A stretch of DNA of 64,000 nucleotides from Nosocomiicoccus ampullae (lineage in GTDB: Bacteria > Bacillota > Bacilli > Staphylococcales > Salinicoccaceae), in assembly GCF_019357495.1 (NCBI RefSeq), contig NZ_CP079110.1, positions 124,001 through 188,000 on the forward strand, read 5' to 3'. The translations under genes were made by a program, and so were the position numbers. Below are positions 17,354 through 25,858 of the stretch, in pieces. Under the pieces are notes generated by a model, which ran no database searches, was not told the origin of the DNA, and was given only the letters and a program-made list of their open reading frames with translations. The stretch's first letter is position 1. The number at the start of each line of letters is the position of its first letter.

Positions 17354-18637
17354 ATGAATGATTTCTTTAAATTAAGTGCACGTGGTACGGATGTTAAAAC
17401 AGAGGTTATTGCTGGTTTTACAACGTTTTTAACGATGGCATATATCGTTATCGTAAACCCGGCGATTTTATCAGCAGCTGGAGTACCGTTTAACCAAGTA
17501 TTTATTGCGACGGTGATTTCAGCAGTAGTCGGAACGCTCATTATGGCGTTATGGGCAAATTATCCGATTGCGATCGCACCCGGGATGGGTATGAACGCAT
17601 ACTTTGTGTCCGTCGTGTTTTCAGAAGGTGTAACGTATCAAGCGGTGCTTGGTACAGTGTTTTTTGCTGGGGTAATCTTTTTACTCCTTACGTTTACATC
17701 ACTCCGTGAAACATTGATTCGCTCAATCCCAACACCTTTAAAGGTTGGGGTCGCAAGTGGTATCGGGTTATTTATCGCGTCGCTTGGACTAAAGATGTCC
17801 GGTATAATTGTACCTGACGAAGAGACGTTTGTAACGTTTGGTGATATTACGTCACCAGTGACTTTACTGACAGTGTTTGGTGTATTACTCTCACTGATAC
17901 TTGTCACTCGTGAAGTTAAAGGTGCGTTATTTATTGGGATGCTCGTTACAGCAGTGATTGGTTACGTCACTGGATTACTTTATATTGATAATGGGTTTGT
18001 ATCGACACCACCGTCACCTGTATTTTTTGATTTAGACTTAAGTAGTGTATTTAGTCAGTCGTTATACTCAGTCGTATTTGCATTTTTACTCGTCACGTTA
18101 TTTGATACGACAGGGACGATGATTGGAGTTGCTGAACAAGCAGGACTGATGAAAGACGGAGAACTACCAGGTGCTAAAAGAGCGTTGATGGCAGACGCGG
18201 TTGCAACTACTGTCGGTGCGACATTTGGTTCAACTCCTTCAAGTGCGTACGTTGAGTCGTCATCTGGAGTTCAGGTTGGTGGACGTACTGGACTCACGAC
18301 GCTCGTCGTTGCGGTGTTATTTATGTTAACACTTTTCTTCTCACCAATAATTGAATCAATTTCTGCATTATCTGCAATTACAGCACCTGCACTCATTATT
18401 GTTGGAAGTTTTATGATGTCAGGATTATCTAAAGTAAATTGGTCGCGTTTTGATGATGCATTTCCGACATTTATTATCATCTTATCAATGCCATTTACTT
18501 CAAGTATCGCAACGGGAATTGCACTAGGATTTATTACGTATCCGTTACTTAAACTCGTTGTAGGTAGAGGTAAAGAAGTTCATCCGTTAATATATGTATT
18601 TGCAGTATTATTTATCATCCAAATCGGATTCTTATAA
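17354..18637 (+). CDS. pbuG: NCS2/AzgA-type purine permease, PbuG-like
   Basis: A 427-residue permease with about 12-14 helices. Typical AzgA/PbuG signatures are visible: TEVIAGFTTFLTMAYIVIVN near 18, APGMGMNAYF near 76, LFDTTGTMIGVAEQAG near 255 and FGSTPSSAYVESSSGV near 292. It probably imports hypoxanthine/guanine or adenine. Start ATG 17354 is chosen because GGGAGA lies 7 nt upstream. No purine riboswitch or PurR box was found in the 150 nt before it. A decayed second copy of the 3-prime end of such a gene lies at 21580-21726. Confidence 0.88.
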   Translation: MNDFFKLSARGTDVKTEVIAGFTTFLTMAYIVIVNPAILSAAGVPFNQVFIATVISAVVGTLIMALWANYPIAIAPGMGMNAYFVSVVFSEGVTYQAVLGTVFFAGVIFLLLTFTSLRETLIRSIPTPLKVGVASGIGLFIASLGLKMSGIIVPDEETFVTFGDITSPVTLLTVFGVLLSLILVTREVKGALFIGMLVTAVIGYVTGLLYIDNGFVSTPPSPVFFDLDLSSVFSQSLYSVVFAFLLVTLFDTTGTMIGVAEQAGLMKDGELPGAKRALMADAVATTVGATFGSTPSSAYVESSSGVQVGGRTGLTTLVVAVLFMLTLFFSPIIESISALSAITAPALIIVGSFMMSGLSKVNWSRFDDAFPTFIIILSMPFTSSIATGIALGFITYPLLKLVVGRGKEVHPLIYVFAVLFIIQIGFL

Positions 18638-18724
18638 GGAAAGATGTTTTGACTCATACAGATATTGAATTGTCAGATGAGAAACGTGAAGGTAAGGAAT
18701 ACTATACAGAGAACGAATAAAATG

Positions 18725-18766
18725 AAAATACGGTAAATGATCTTTGAATCATTTACCGTATTTTTT
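18725..18766. terminator. bidirectional terminator
   Basis: Perfect arms AATACGGTAAATGAT and ATCATTTACCGTATT with a 6-nt loop and T-runs on both strands. It lies between the permease and the convergent lipoprotein gene. Confidence 0.9.
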
Positions 18767-18794
18767 ATTTACATAATCACATGCAATGTACCAA

Positions 18795-19877
18795 TCAATA
18801 CTCTGATGGTTTTACGATATTGCTGTAGTTTTGTAAGATGTCGTAAGGAACTTCAAGGATAGGTAAAACTTTTGCCTCATTAATAATTTTCTTAGATTCG
18901 TTGAGTGAGTAATTATCATCATCGAGCCATCTTAAATCGTGAAAATGTGAAGGCACTAAATAATACGTAAATGTACCATCTTTGTTATCGATAAAAGTCA
19001 CTTGTCCATCAGCGAGCACTTCACCAAGAATAACTGTCGTCCCTTCCGGTAGAGGCACAGTACTATCTTTATTATAAGGATTTAGTGGTTCATTACTCTT
19101 GTCACTATATGTGAGGTAAGGCGTTGTCGGTTCTATTGGAATCGAATCTATTGTTTCATCATTGTAATGATATGTCAGCCACGCTAGAGCGATGATATCT
19201 TCTTTTGAGTAATCTTCGTAAGTCATTTCATCAGCTAAAACGACTTTTTGTGATATCTTTTCTAAGTCATCATCGTAGTGTTTTTCAAATAAATCTTTAA
19301 TATTAAATACATACCCTATTTCTCTTAATTCTTCATAAGGCGCAGGATATTGTGATACTGTTATGACAATTTCATTTGTTTCTTCATCTATAATTATTAT
19401 GGATACTGCATTTATTTTTCGTTGAGATACTGCATAAATTTTTTGATTTTTAGTCAAGCCAGGGTGATCATGATAATCCACGGGATTTAATAGTAAACGG
19501 TCTATTTTATGAACTGAAGTAGTAGGTCCAACTCCAATATGTTCAAAAGAGCCAGATAACAAATCATCAGCAGTGATACTAACGTCGCTGATTGAATCTT
19601 CTTTAATAGCCATTGCAACGATGTCATTGACAGTTAAATTTTCATAAGACTGTTTCTCTTTAGACTTATCCTCAGTATCTTTTTTCATATCTGTTTTTTT
19701 ATTGTTCTCATTATCTTTGTTATCTTTATCGTCTTTATCTTTCTTTTCGTCTGCTATTTGTTTGTCTTGTTCTGAATTATCCTTTCGCTCAACGACAACA
19801 TCACCAGGCTTTTCTTCTGATTGGCTACAAGCAGAAAGAGTTAATGCCAGTAAACATAATATCAATCGAAATCTCAT
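18795..19877 (-). CDS. putative lipoprotein, unknown function (paralogue of 13479-14195)
   Basis: A 360-residue protein with a lipoprotein signal ending in LSAC, then a very charged D/K/N/E linker of about 55 residues and a domain that starts ENLTVNDIVAMAIKED, like ELTKEQIIAMTLFD in the other lipoprotein. A second, similar helix, YSKEDIIALAWLTY, occurs near residue 218, hinting at an internal domain repeat. The second ATG is preferred (AAGGAG 9 nt upstream; only 3 nt from the first ATG). It should be tethered outside the cell. No catalytic motif is visible. Confidence 0.7.
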   Translation of the reverse strand: MRFRLILCLLALTLSACSQSEEKPGDVVVERKDNSEQDKQIADEKKDKDDKDNKDNENNKKTDMKKDTEDKSKEKQSYENLTVNDIVAMAIKEDSISDVSITADDLLSGSFEHIGVGPTTSVHKIDRLLLNPVDYHDHPGLTKNQKIYAVSQRKINAVSIIIIDEETNEIVITVSQYPAPYEELREIGYVFNIKDLFEKHYDDDLEKISQKVVLADEMTYEDYSKEDIIALAWLTYHYNDETIDSIPIEPTTPYLTYSDKSNEPLNPYNKDSTVPLPEGTTVILGEVLADGQVTFIDNKDGTFTYYLVPSHFHDLRWLDDDNYSLNESKKIINEAKVLPILEVPYDILQNYSNIVKPSEY

Positions 19878-20023
19878 TAACATTTTCTCCTTAAATAAAT
19901 TGAATTAGAGTAATTATAGCAAAAACTATTAATATTACTAAATAAAAAATAATAAACACAGGAAGTTTTATATATATTTAGCATGAGCATATTAATAAAA
20001 CGAACTATGTAAGATAACTATTC

Positions 20024-21475
20024 CTAAAATGTGGAGAGACCTAGCCCTTCTTGAATTCTGTATAGGATTGTTTTCATAACACTATCTTCTGATTCTTCTT
20101 CATAATCGAGCGTGTAAATATCATCTTCGTTGTTCCAAAGTCTATTGTAGTATTCGTTCATAGCAATCATTTCTTCGCTGTTCGAATTTGACTTCACAAT
20201 AAGGTCTGTCTCTAGGTTTAAGTCTTTCAAGTTACGTCTTGTAAAGTTAGGTGAGCCTAAAATTAATGTGGATTCCTCACCATTGTTATGAAGCATAAAT
20301 TTTGCATGATACTGCTCGCCATGCGACTTATACCAACGAATTTCTGGAGGGTTTTTGTAGTTCATTAACTCGCTCGCTACCGGTTTGTTTGGAATACCGT
20401 TCTTCTCATTACCAAAAGCATCTTGGTTAATATCTAAAATCAGTTGCACCTTCACATCGCGATCTAACGCCTTCTTCAGTGCTTTTATAAATCCGCGATC
20501 TGAAAGATAAAACACACCGATTTTAAGAGAATCGCCCGCTTCAGATGTATTCACGGTATCAATTAGCGCTCCTCTAATCTTACTTTCAGTGACGAGAGAA
20601 ATTTCATACTCACCTGTATTATTATCAGTTTCAATTTCATACTTTTTAATTTTAGATGTATCATAGCCTGAGAAATCTAGAACAGCAATTTCACTTTTTA
20701 ATAGATCATTTAAAGTATCACCGGCAAACCTCACTGCAATATTTGAGTGTAAGCTAGAACCATCATGCGGATTTAGTGAAGTGATAACGCCTTCCTTTTC
20801 ACTCATGATTGTCTTGCGGTGATTGGCTTTGAAGTTTAAGAGTCTTAAATAACTCCCGATACCCACTTTGTCATCCATCGGACGAAGTGCGTTTGGTAAA
20901 ATTTTTAAACCGCCTGGTTTTATCCAAGTAAGATACGTCCTGTAATAGCCACTGTATAAATAGTTAGAATCTCTTAATTGAGACAGATTCGTTTCAATCA
21001 CATCAATTCCAGCGTCACGTAATTTTTTGTATACTTTCGTGTCATATGTACCATAAAAAGAGTTGATGGGATCCGTGATGACGGTAATTGGAATGTCAGA
21101 CTCTTCTTTCTTTTGTACTAAGCGATCTGCAAAATTATCAGACAACGTTGGAAACTCCAATGTGTCGTGATTATAGTCATTATTAAATAAAAACATATCT
21201 AAAACGATAAACTCCTCAGCATTATCAATCACTTCGTACATCGTATCAACGATTTCCTGGTCATGATGGACTGCTTTGTTTTTATCTTCATAAGTCACGT
21301 CATAGAGTATGTCTAAATCATCTGTTTTTCTAAAATCAGACTGAACAGAAATACCTTCAGGGAGCGGTTTGAATAGCGAATAGACTCCAACGAAAATAGG
21401 GATAATAATTAGAATCAGAACGATACCGATACTTAACTGAACAGTTCGACGCTTACGATAACTCTTTTTAGCCAT
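20024..21475 (-). CDS. membrane-anchored phospholipase D-family protein with altered HKD motifs
   Basis: A 483-residue protein with an N-terminal helix (about 13-33) and two PLD-like domains. The first motif is NHRKTIMSE (near 218), with Glu where the classic HxKx4D has Asp, followed by LNPHDGS. The second is YHAKFMLHN (near 393), with Asn in that position, followed by GSPNFTRRN. The family includes cardiolipin synthases and phosphodiesterases. Catalytic His and Lys are present in both halves, so activity is plausible. GAGGTG lies before the ATG. It is a single gene, divergent from the SDR gene. Confidence 0.8.
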   Translation of the reverse strand: MAKKSYRKRRTVQLSIGIVLILIIIPIFVGVYSLFKPLPEGISVQSDFRKTDDLDILYDVTYEDKNKAVHHDQEIVDTMYEVIDNAEEFIVLDMFLFNNDYNHDTLEFPTLSDNFADRLVQKKEESDIPITVITDPINSFYGTYDTKVYKKLRDAGIDVIETNLSQLRDSNYLYSGYYRTYLTWIKPGGLKILPNALRPMDDKVGIGSYLRLLNFKANHRKTIMSEKEGVITSLNPHDGSSLHSNIAVRFAGDTLNDLLKSEIAVLDFSGYDTSKIKKYEIETDNNTGEYEISLVTESKIRGALIDTVNTSEAGDSLKIGVFYLSDRGFIKALKKALDRDVKVQLILDINQDAFGNEKNGIPNKPVASELMNYKNPPEIRWYKSHGEQYHAKFMLHNNGEESTLILGSPNFTRRNLKDLNLETDLIVKSNSNSEEMIAMNEYYNRLWNNEDDIYTLDYEEESEDSVMKTILYRIQEGLGLSTF

Positions 21476-21579
21476 ATGAACACCTCACGATATCTATTTG
21501 ATTATTATTATACAGAAAACAAGTGTATTTACTATTGGAAAGGAGAAACAGATTTCTATCGAAATAATTGCAAACAGTA

Positions 21580-21726
21580 CCATTTACTTCAAGTATCAGA
21601 ACGGGAATTGCACTCGGATTTATTACGTATCCACTGTTAAAAATCTTTGCGGGTAGAAAAAATGAAGTTCATCCGTTAATATATGTGTTTGCGGTATTAT
21701 TTATCATCCAAATCGGATTCTTATAA
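21580..21726 (+). pseudogene. 3-prime remnant of a second PbuG-like purine permease
   Basis: These 147 bases translate in frame to 48 residues ending at TAA that match the last 48 residues of the PbuG-like protein (17354-18637) at 42 positions. It runs from PFTSSIRTGIALGF to LFIIQIGFL. Many differences are synonymous (for example CCG/CCA, GTA/GTG, GCA/GCG), so it looks like the stump of an old paralogue whose 5-prime part was deleted, not a fresh partial copy. Upstream of 21580 no permease sequence can be recognised. The SDR gene begins 11 nt after its stop. Confidence 0.85.
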
Positions 21727-21737
21727 GGAGAGGTACT

Positions 21738-22460
21738 ATGGAAGAGTTAAACAATAAAGTTGCACTAATTACAGGTGGTGGCCGCGGCATTGGTCGTGCG
21801 GTAGCATTAGAACTTGCGAAAAACGGTGTAAATGTTGGACTTGTTGCACGTTCAGTTGAAAACTTAGAAAAAGTACAAGATGAGTTAAAAGAGTATGATA
21901 TAAATGTAGCAATTGCGACAGGTGACGTTTCTGATTTAGATAGTATTACAAAAGCAGTTAACGATATTCAAGAAGAACTGGGTAACATTGATATTTTAAT
22001 CAATAACGCTGGTATTTCTAAATTCGGTAACTTCTTAGAATTAGATCCAGAAGAGTGGACAAATATTGTCGATGTAAACTTAAAAGGTGTGTACTACACA
22101 ACACGTGCAGTACTTGGTCAAATGATCGAAAGAGAAACTGGAGATATTATTAACATCTCTTCAACAGCTGGTCAAAAAGGTGGTCCAGTAACGAGTGCAT
22201 ATTCAGCAAGTAAAGCAGGTGTTATTGGTTTAAGTGAATCTCTAATGATGGAAGTTAGAAAGCATAACATCCGTGTGATGACATTCACACCAAGTACAGT
22301 TGCAACAGATATGTCAATCAATGACTTAAAAATTACTGATGGAGATAAAGACTCTGTTCTTCAGCCAGAAGATTTCGCTGAATTAATGATTGATGCATTG
22401 AAACTCAACCGAAGAGTTGTATTAAAAGAAGCGGGCATTTGGTCAAACAACCCGTCATAA
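21738..22460 (+). CDS. short-chain dehydrogenase/reductase, FabG-like
   Basis: A 240-residue classical SDR. The nucleotide-binding motif [16 protein letters not shown] is near 12-27, NNAGIS near 88, the catalytic Ser in ISSTAG near 139 and Tyr/Lys in YSASK near 152-156. It resembles 3-ketoacyl-ACP reductase homologues that stand outside the fab operon; the substrate is unknown. AAGGAGAGG precedes the ATG. It sits just behind the permease remnant and may use a promoter from before that remnant. A terminator follows. Confidence 0.88.
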   Translation: MEELNNKVALITGGGRGIGRAVALELAKNGVNVGLVARSVENLEKVQDELKEYDINVAIATGDVSDLDSITKAVNDIQEELGNIDILINNAGISKFGNFLELDPEEWTNIVDVNLKGVYYTTRAVLGQMIERETGDIINISSTAGQKGGPVTSAYSASKAGVIGLSESLMMEVRKHNIRVMTFTPSTVATDMSINDLKITDGDKDSVLQPEDFAELMIDALKLNRRVVLKEAGIWSNNPS

Positions 22461-22466
22461 TATTAA

Positions 22467-22495
22467 AATCCTGTCCGATTGGGCAGGATTTTTTA
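22467..22495 (+). terminator. Rho-independent terminator after the SDR gene
   Basis: Arms AATCCTGTCC and GGGCAGGATT with a 4-nt loop, then a T-run. Confidence 0.85.
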
Positions 22496-22546
22496 TAGTA
22501 AAAAACGGGTAAAAGAAATTAAAACTTACTAGAAAAGAGGCTCTAT

Positions 22547-23977
22547 ATGAAAATTGCAATTGTTGGCGCAGGTATGGCTGGTATAGGAACACTTCGCTAT
22601 TATATTGATCATATTAATATTGATGATATGGAGATTTACATATTCGATGATCGCAACTCTGCGGGAATCGGTTATCCTTTTGGTCCCGATGATGACGCAT
22701 TGTTATTAAACCAGCGACTTAAAAAAATGACGCTTGAACCATGGGATGACAAAAAAGAATACGTAAAATACTTAAAAGAAACAGAACCAGAACTATTAAA
22801 TCATGAATTCATTACTCGTCCAGAATTCGGTAAATATTCAAAAGATGTATTTTTAGAATACATAAAAGATGAACGGGTTAAATTTGTACCGTCTATCGTT
22901 AATGATATTGATGTAAAAAAGGATAAGTACGTTATTAAAACGGATAATGATTATGAAGTAGATGTTGTTCATTTATGCATCGGACAACTTCCTCAAACAG
23001 ATATTTATAATCTAAAAGATATTAAAAAATATATCGCAACACCATTCCCAATAGAAGATCACAGTGAATTATTATTAAATTCAAAATCTGTCGGTATAAT
23101 CGGAACAAATCTAACATCTCTCGATATTATTATGTACTTATACAAACATAACTATAAAAATGATATTATCGTTACTTCAAGAAGTGGTACAGTGCCATTT
23201 ATCCGCGGAAATGAGGCGGAAGTTAGTATTGATGTAAACGCGCTAAAAAATAAAAAAGACATCACAATTCACGATATTGTTGAGATCTTTAAAGAAGAAA
23301 CTAAGAGACAAGGTATTGATTTTAAATTTATAAAAAAGTTAAATGAGATGCCCGTCCTTGAGACGCTTAAATATCAACTGAATCATTTAGACACTTTAGG
23401 TGTATTAGAAGAAACCGCAGAAGAGTTATCAGAAGTACTTCGAGAAGTGTGGAATGATTTATCGTTAGAAGATAAAAAATATTACATGAAACATATTAAA
23501 GGTGTCCACGGACAATTGACAGGTCCATTTCCAAAAATGACAGCTGAAAAAATCGTAGAACTGATTGAAGCGGGTCAATTAACGTACGTATCAGGCGTCG
23601 AAGATATTTGCTACAATGATGAGTTTGTTATCCATTCAGAAGATGGTGATTATTCAGCATATGTCATGGTGAGTGCGGTTGGTCCGAACTTAAGCGGTAA
23701 AAATTTAGCTGATGAAAATAACGCGTCACCTCTAGTGAAAACACTGCTCGAAAAAGGTGTACTCGAAGTCGATGAGCTCGGCGGTATTAAGATCACTTAT
23801 CCAGAGTTTTCGGTAATATCTGAAGCAGGTGTGTTAGAAAGAATGAAACTGTATGGAAACTTAGTATCTACGACGCACATCAATAACTCTGGTGTGAACT
23901 TAATATTAAAGAAAATACCGCAGTCGATTGAAGAAATCTTTCATGGAGATGATGGGGAAGAAGGAACTTTATCCTAA
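22547..23977 (+). CDS. FAD/NAD(P)-binding protein (lysine N6-hydroxylase/CzcO-like fold)
   Basis: A 476-residue flavoprotein-like enzyme. The dinucleotide motif IAIVGAGMAGIGTLRYY opens the protein; a second GxGxxx-type motif SVGIIGTNLTSLDI occurs near 184. The segments NQRLKKMTLEPWDDKKEY and FPKMTAEKIVELIEAGQL fit the PF13454-type family of uncharacterised FAD/NAD(P)-binding proteins. Substrate unknown. The last codons and the stop (TTA TCC TAA at 23969-23977) are formed by the first bases of hairpin-repeat array 2, so the repeat overlaps the coding sequence. Confidence 0.8.
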   Translation: MKIAIVGAGMAGIGTLRYYIDHINIDDMEIYIFDDRNSAGIGYPFGPDDDALLLNQRLKKMTLEPWDDKKEYVKYLKETEPELLNHEFITRPEFGKYSKDVFLEYIKDERVKFVPSIVNDIDVKKDKYVIKTDNDYEVDVVHLCIGQLPQTDIYNLKDIKKYIATPFPIEDHSELLLNSKSVGIIGTNLTSLDIIMYLYKHNYKNDIIVTSRSGTVPFIRGNEAEVSIDVNALKNKKDITIHDIVEIFKEETKRQGIDFKFIKKLNEMPVLETLKYQLNHLDTLGVLEETAEELSEVLREVWNDLSLEDKKYYMKHIKGVHGQLTGPFPKMTAEKIVELIEAGQLTYVSGVEDICYNDEFVIHSEDGDYSAYVMVSAVGPNLSGKNLADENNASPLVKTLLEKGVLEVDELGGIKITYPEFSVISEAGVLERMKLYGNLVSTTHINNSGVNLILKKIPQSIEEIFHGDDGEEGTLS

Positions 23978-24220
23978 GAGATAGTGTAATAGGTGCCTAT
24001 CATTTGCGATAGTGGTTAGTTTATCTTAAGAGATAGTGTAATAAGTGCCTATCATTTGCGATAGTGGTTAGTTTATCTCAAGAGATAGTGTAATAAGTGC
24101 CTATCACTTGTGATAGCGGGTAGTTTATCCAAAGAGATAGTGTAAAAGGTGACTATTACTTGCGATAGCAGGAAATTTATCTTAAGAGATAGTGTAAAAG
24201 ATAACTATCGCTTGCGATAA
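23969..24220 (+). repeat. hairpin tandem-repeat array 2, five 52-bp units
   Basis: Five units start at 23969, 24021, 24073, 24125 and 24177, an exact 52-bp period. Each has a left arm close to TTATCTTAAGAGATAGTGTA and a right arm close to CTATCATTTGCGATAG, or ACTATCGCTTGCGATAA in the last copy, with 8-bp spacers such as TGGTTAGT. The arms differ from array 1, but pairing of base i with base 45-i is largely kept, including G-T wobbles. The first unit supplies the stop codon of the upstream gene; the last ends about 75 nt before the TPP aptamer. Confidence 0.9.
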
Positions 24221-24267
24221 ACACGCGACCCCCCACAAAAATTCCTAATTAATGGCAAACTGTATGT

Positions 24268-24424
24268 TATACTAAAGAAAATATAATAGACGATTCGGGG
24301 TGCTACATTTGTGGCTGAGATTATACCCATTGAACCTGTTCAGGTAATGCTGGCGTAGGTAATAATTGTTTAGGGATTCTTTGAGCACTCCGAAATTATG
24401 TAAATAATTAAGGAGTGCTTTTTT
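24268..24424 (+). promoter_or_regulatory. TPP riboswitch (THI box) with terminator that holds the ribosome site
   Basis: An extended -10 (TGTTATACT, ending 24273) precedes a TPP aptamer at about 24294-24370. Visible elements are GGCTGAGA (24313-24320), TACCC, TGAACCTG and CAGGTAATGCTGGCG. It is followed by a hairpin with arms AGCACTCC (24384-24391) and GGAGTGCT (24412-24419) and six T (24419-24424). The AAGGAG Shine-Dalgarno of thiM is inside the 3-prime arm, and the TTG start at 24423 uses the last bases of the T-run. TPP binding should thus block both transcription and ribosome access. Confidence 0.93.
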
Positions 24425-25229
24425 GTTGGAATTTAAGCAAGGTTTTCCGCTTCAAGATAGTCCATTAGTCGACTGCTTAACAAATAATGTCACGATCGAA
24501 ACGATGGCAAATAGTTTACTTTATGTTGGGGCAAAGCCAATTATGGCAGCACATACAGATGAGCAAGATGACGTCATTAAAGTAGTAGATGCAGTTCTTT
24601 TAAACTTAGGACGTATACTGCAAGGTGAGAATGATAATCTTCAAAGTGCAAGTAAACTTGCAAAAAAATATGGTAAGCCATTTATTGTAGATTTGGTTGG
24701 TTACGGTATTGGAGAATTTAGAAATAATGTTGGTGAAGAAATTATAGACAATCATCCTTCAATTATTAAAGGAAACATGTCTGAGATTCGAGCATTTTGT
24801 AAATTAAAAAGTCATGGGCGCGGTGTAGACGTTGGTGACGAGGATACAACGAATACAAGTTTAGATGAATTAATTGACGCATTAAAAAAACAAGTTGAAA
24901 CGTATAAGAACACTGTGTTTATGGTAACAGGACCAGTAGATGTTATCGTTAGTAAAAATCAGGCAGTAAAATTATATAACGGTGTAGAAAATAATGGTAA
25001 TTTTACTGGAACAGGTGATGTAGTCGGTGCGCTTGCTGGAGCATTAATTGGAGACGGAATGGATCCACTTAATGCGTGTATTAACGCAGTAAGTTACTTT
25101 AACATTTGTGGTGAAATTGCTGAGGATAAAAGTCACGGACTAAATGATTTTAGATTTCATTTATTAAATGAATTATCACTGTTAAAAGATACAGATTGGA
25201 CAAAAGAAGTAAAAGGAGAATACGTATGA
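24423..25229 (+). CDS. thiM: hydroxyethylthiazole kinase
   Basis: A 268-residue ribokinase-fold enzyme that phosphorylates 4-methyl-5-hydroxyethylthiazole in thiamine salvage. Seen are PLVDCLTNNVTIETMANSLL near 14-33, the GAKPIMA motif, LVGYGIGEFRNN (near 92) and the ATP-site GTGDVVGALAGAL near 198. The start is TTG 24423 (or TTG 24426), 7 nt after AAGGAG. It opens a thiM-thiE-thiD operon controlled by the TPP riboswitch. The usual Staphylococcus partner tenA is not at this locus. Confidence 0.93.
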   Translation: MLEFKQGFPLQDSPLVDCLTNNVTIETMANSLLYVGAKPIMAAHTDEQDDVIKVVDAVLLNLGRILQGENDNLQSASKLAKKYGKPFIVDLVGYGIGEFRNNVGEEIIDNHPSIIKGNMSEIRAFCKLKSHGRGVDVGDEDTTNTSLDELIDALKKQVETYKNTVFMVTGPVDVIVSKNQAVKLYNGVENNGNFTGTGDVVGALAGALIGDGMDPLNACINAVSYFNICGEIAEDKSHGLNDFRFHLLNELSLLKDTDWTKEVKGEYV

Positions 25230-25858
25230 CATTTGATCTAAGTTTATATTTAGTGACGGGACATTATGATTACAGCGATGAGGAGTTTTTATCGATTATC
25301 GACATGGCGTGTCAAAATGGTGTCACGATTGTGCAACTCCGTGAAAAAGAATTATCGACGCATGATTTTTACGAACTTGCTGTAAAAGTAAAAGAAGTGA
25401 CGGACAAATATAACGTGCCGCTAATTATTAATGACCGAGCGGATATTTGTCTCGCAGTAGATGCTGCAGGTGTTCATATCGGTGACAATGAATTACCTGT
25501 TGATGTAAATCGTAAAATTTTAGGTCCAGATAAAATCATAGGAGTGTCAGTTAAAACAAAAAAACGTGCTGAAGAGGCACGCGATGGGGGCGCAGATTAT
25601 TTCGGTGTGGGTGCTTTCTTTAATACTGACACAAAAGAAACGAATGTACTTTCAAAAGAAGAGTTAATGGAAGTTATTCAACATACAGATGTTCCAGCTG
25701 TCGGTATTGGTGGTCTAAAAGAGCATAATTTAGATATTTTAAAAGGTACTGGTGTGAAGGGTGCAGCAATTGTGTCTGAAATTATGTTAGCAGAAAATGT
25801 ATCTGAGAAAGTTAACGCTTTGAAAAATAAAATTGATACGATTTTGGAGGATAGATAA
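25226..25858 (+). CDS. thiE: thiamine-phosphate synthase
   Basis: A 210-residue TIM-barrel enzyme joining HMP-pyrophosphate with thiazole phosphate to thiamine monophosphate. Family motifs are VQLREKELS near 33, IINDRADICLAVDAAGVHIG near 70-89, GVSVKT and GADYFGVGAFFNTDTK near 125, and VGIGGL near 158. The ATG at 25226 overlaps the thiM stop (ATGA), with AAAAGGAG upstream. It is co-translated with its neighbours. Confidence 0.93.
   Translation: MTFDLSLYLVTGHYDYSDEEFLSIIDMACQNGVTIVQLREKELSTHDFYELAVKVKEVTDKYNVPLIINDRADICLAVDAAGVHIGDNELPVDVNRKILGPDKIIGVSVKTKKRAEEARDGGADYFGVGAFFNTDTKETNVLSKEELMEVIQHTDVPAVGIGGLKEHNLDILKGTGVKGAAIVSEIMLAENVSEKVNALKNKIDTILEDR

Noticed and set aside
18649-18720. Possible 23-codon TTG-started frame after the purine permease
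   Set aside because: Poor start context, no conservation evidence, and no recognisable feature; it lies in the tail before the terminator.
22488-22512. Sigma-B promoter before the FAD/NAD(P)-binding protein gene
   Set aside because: GGGTAA is present at 22507-22512, but the -35 position reads ATTTTT rather than GTTT.
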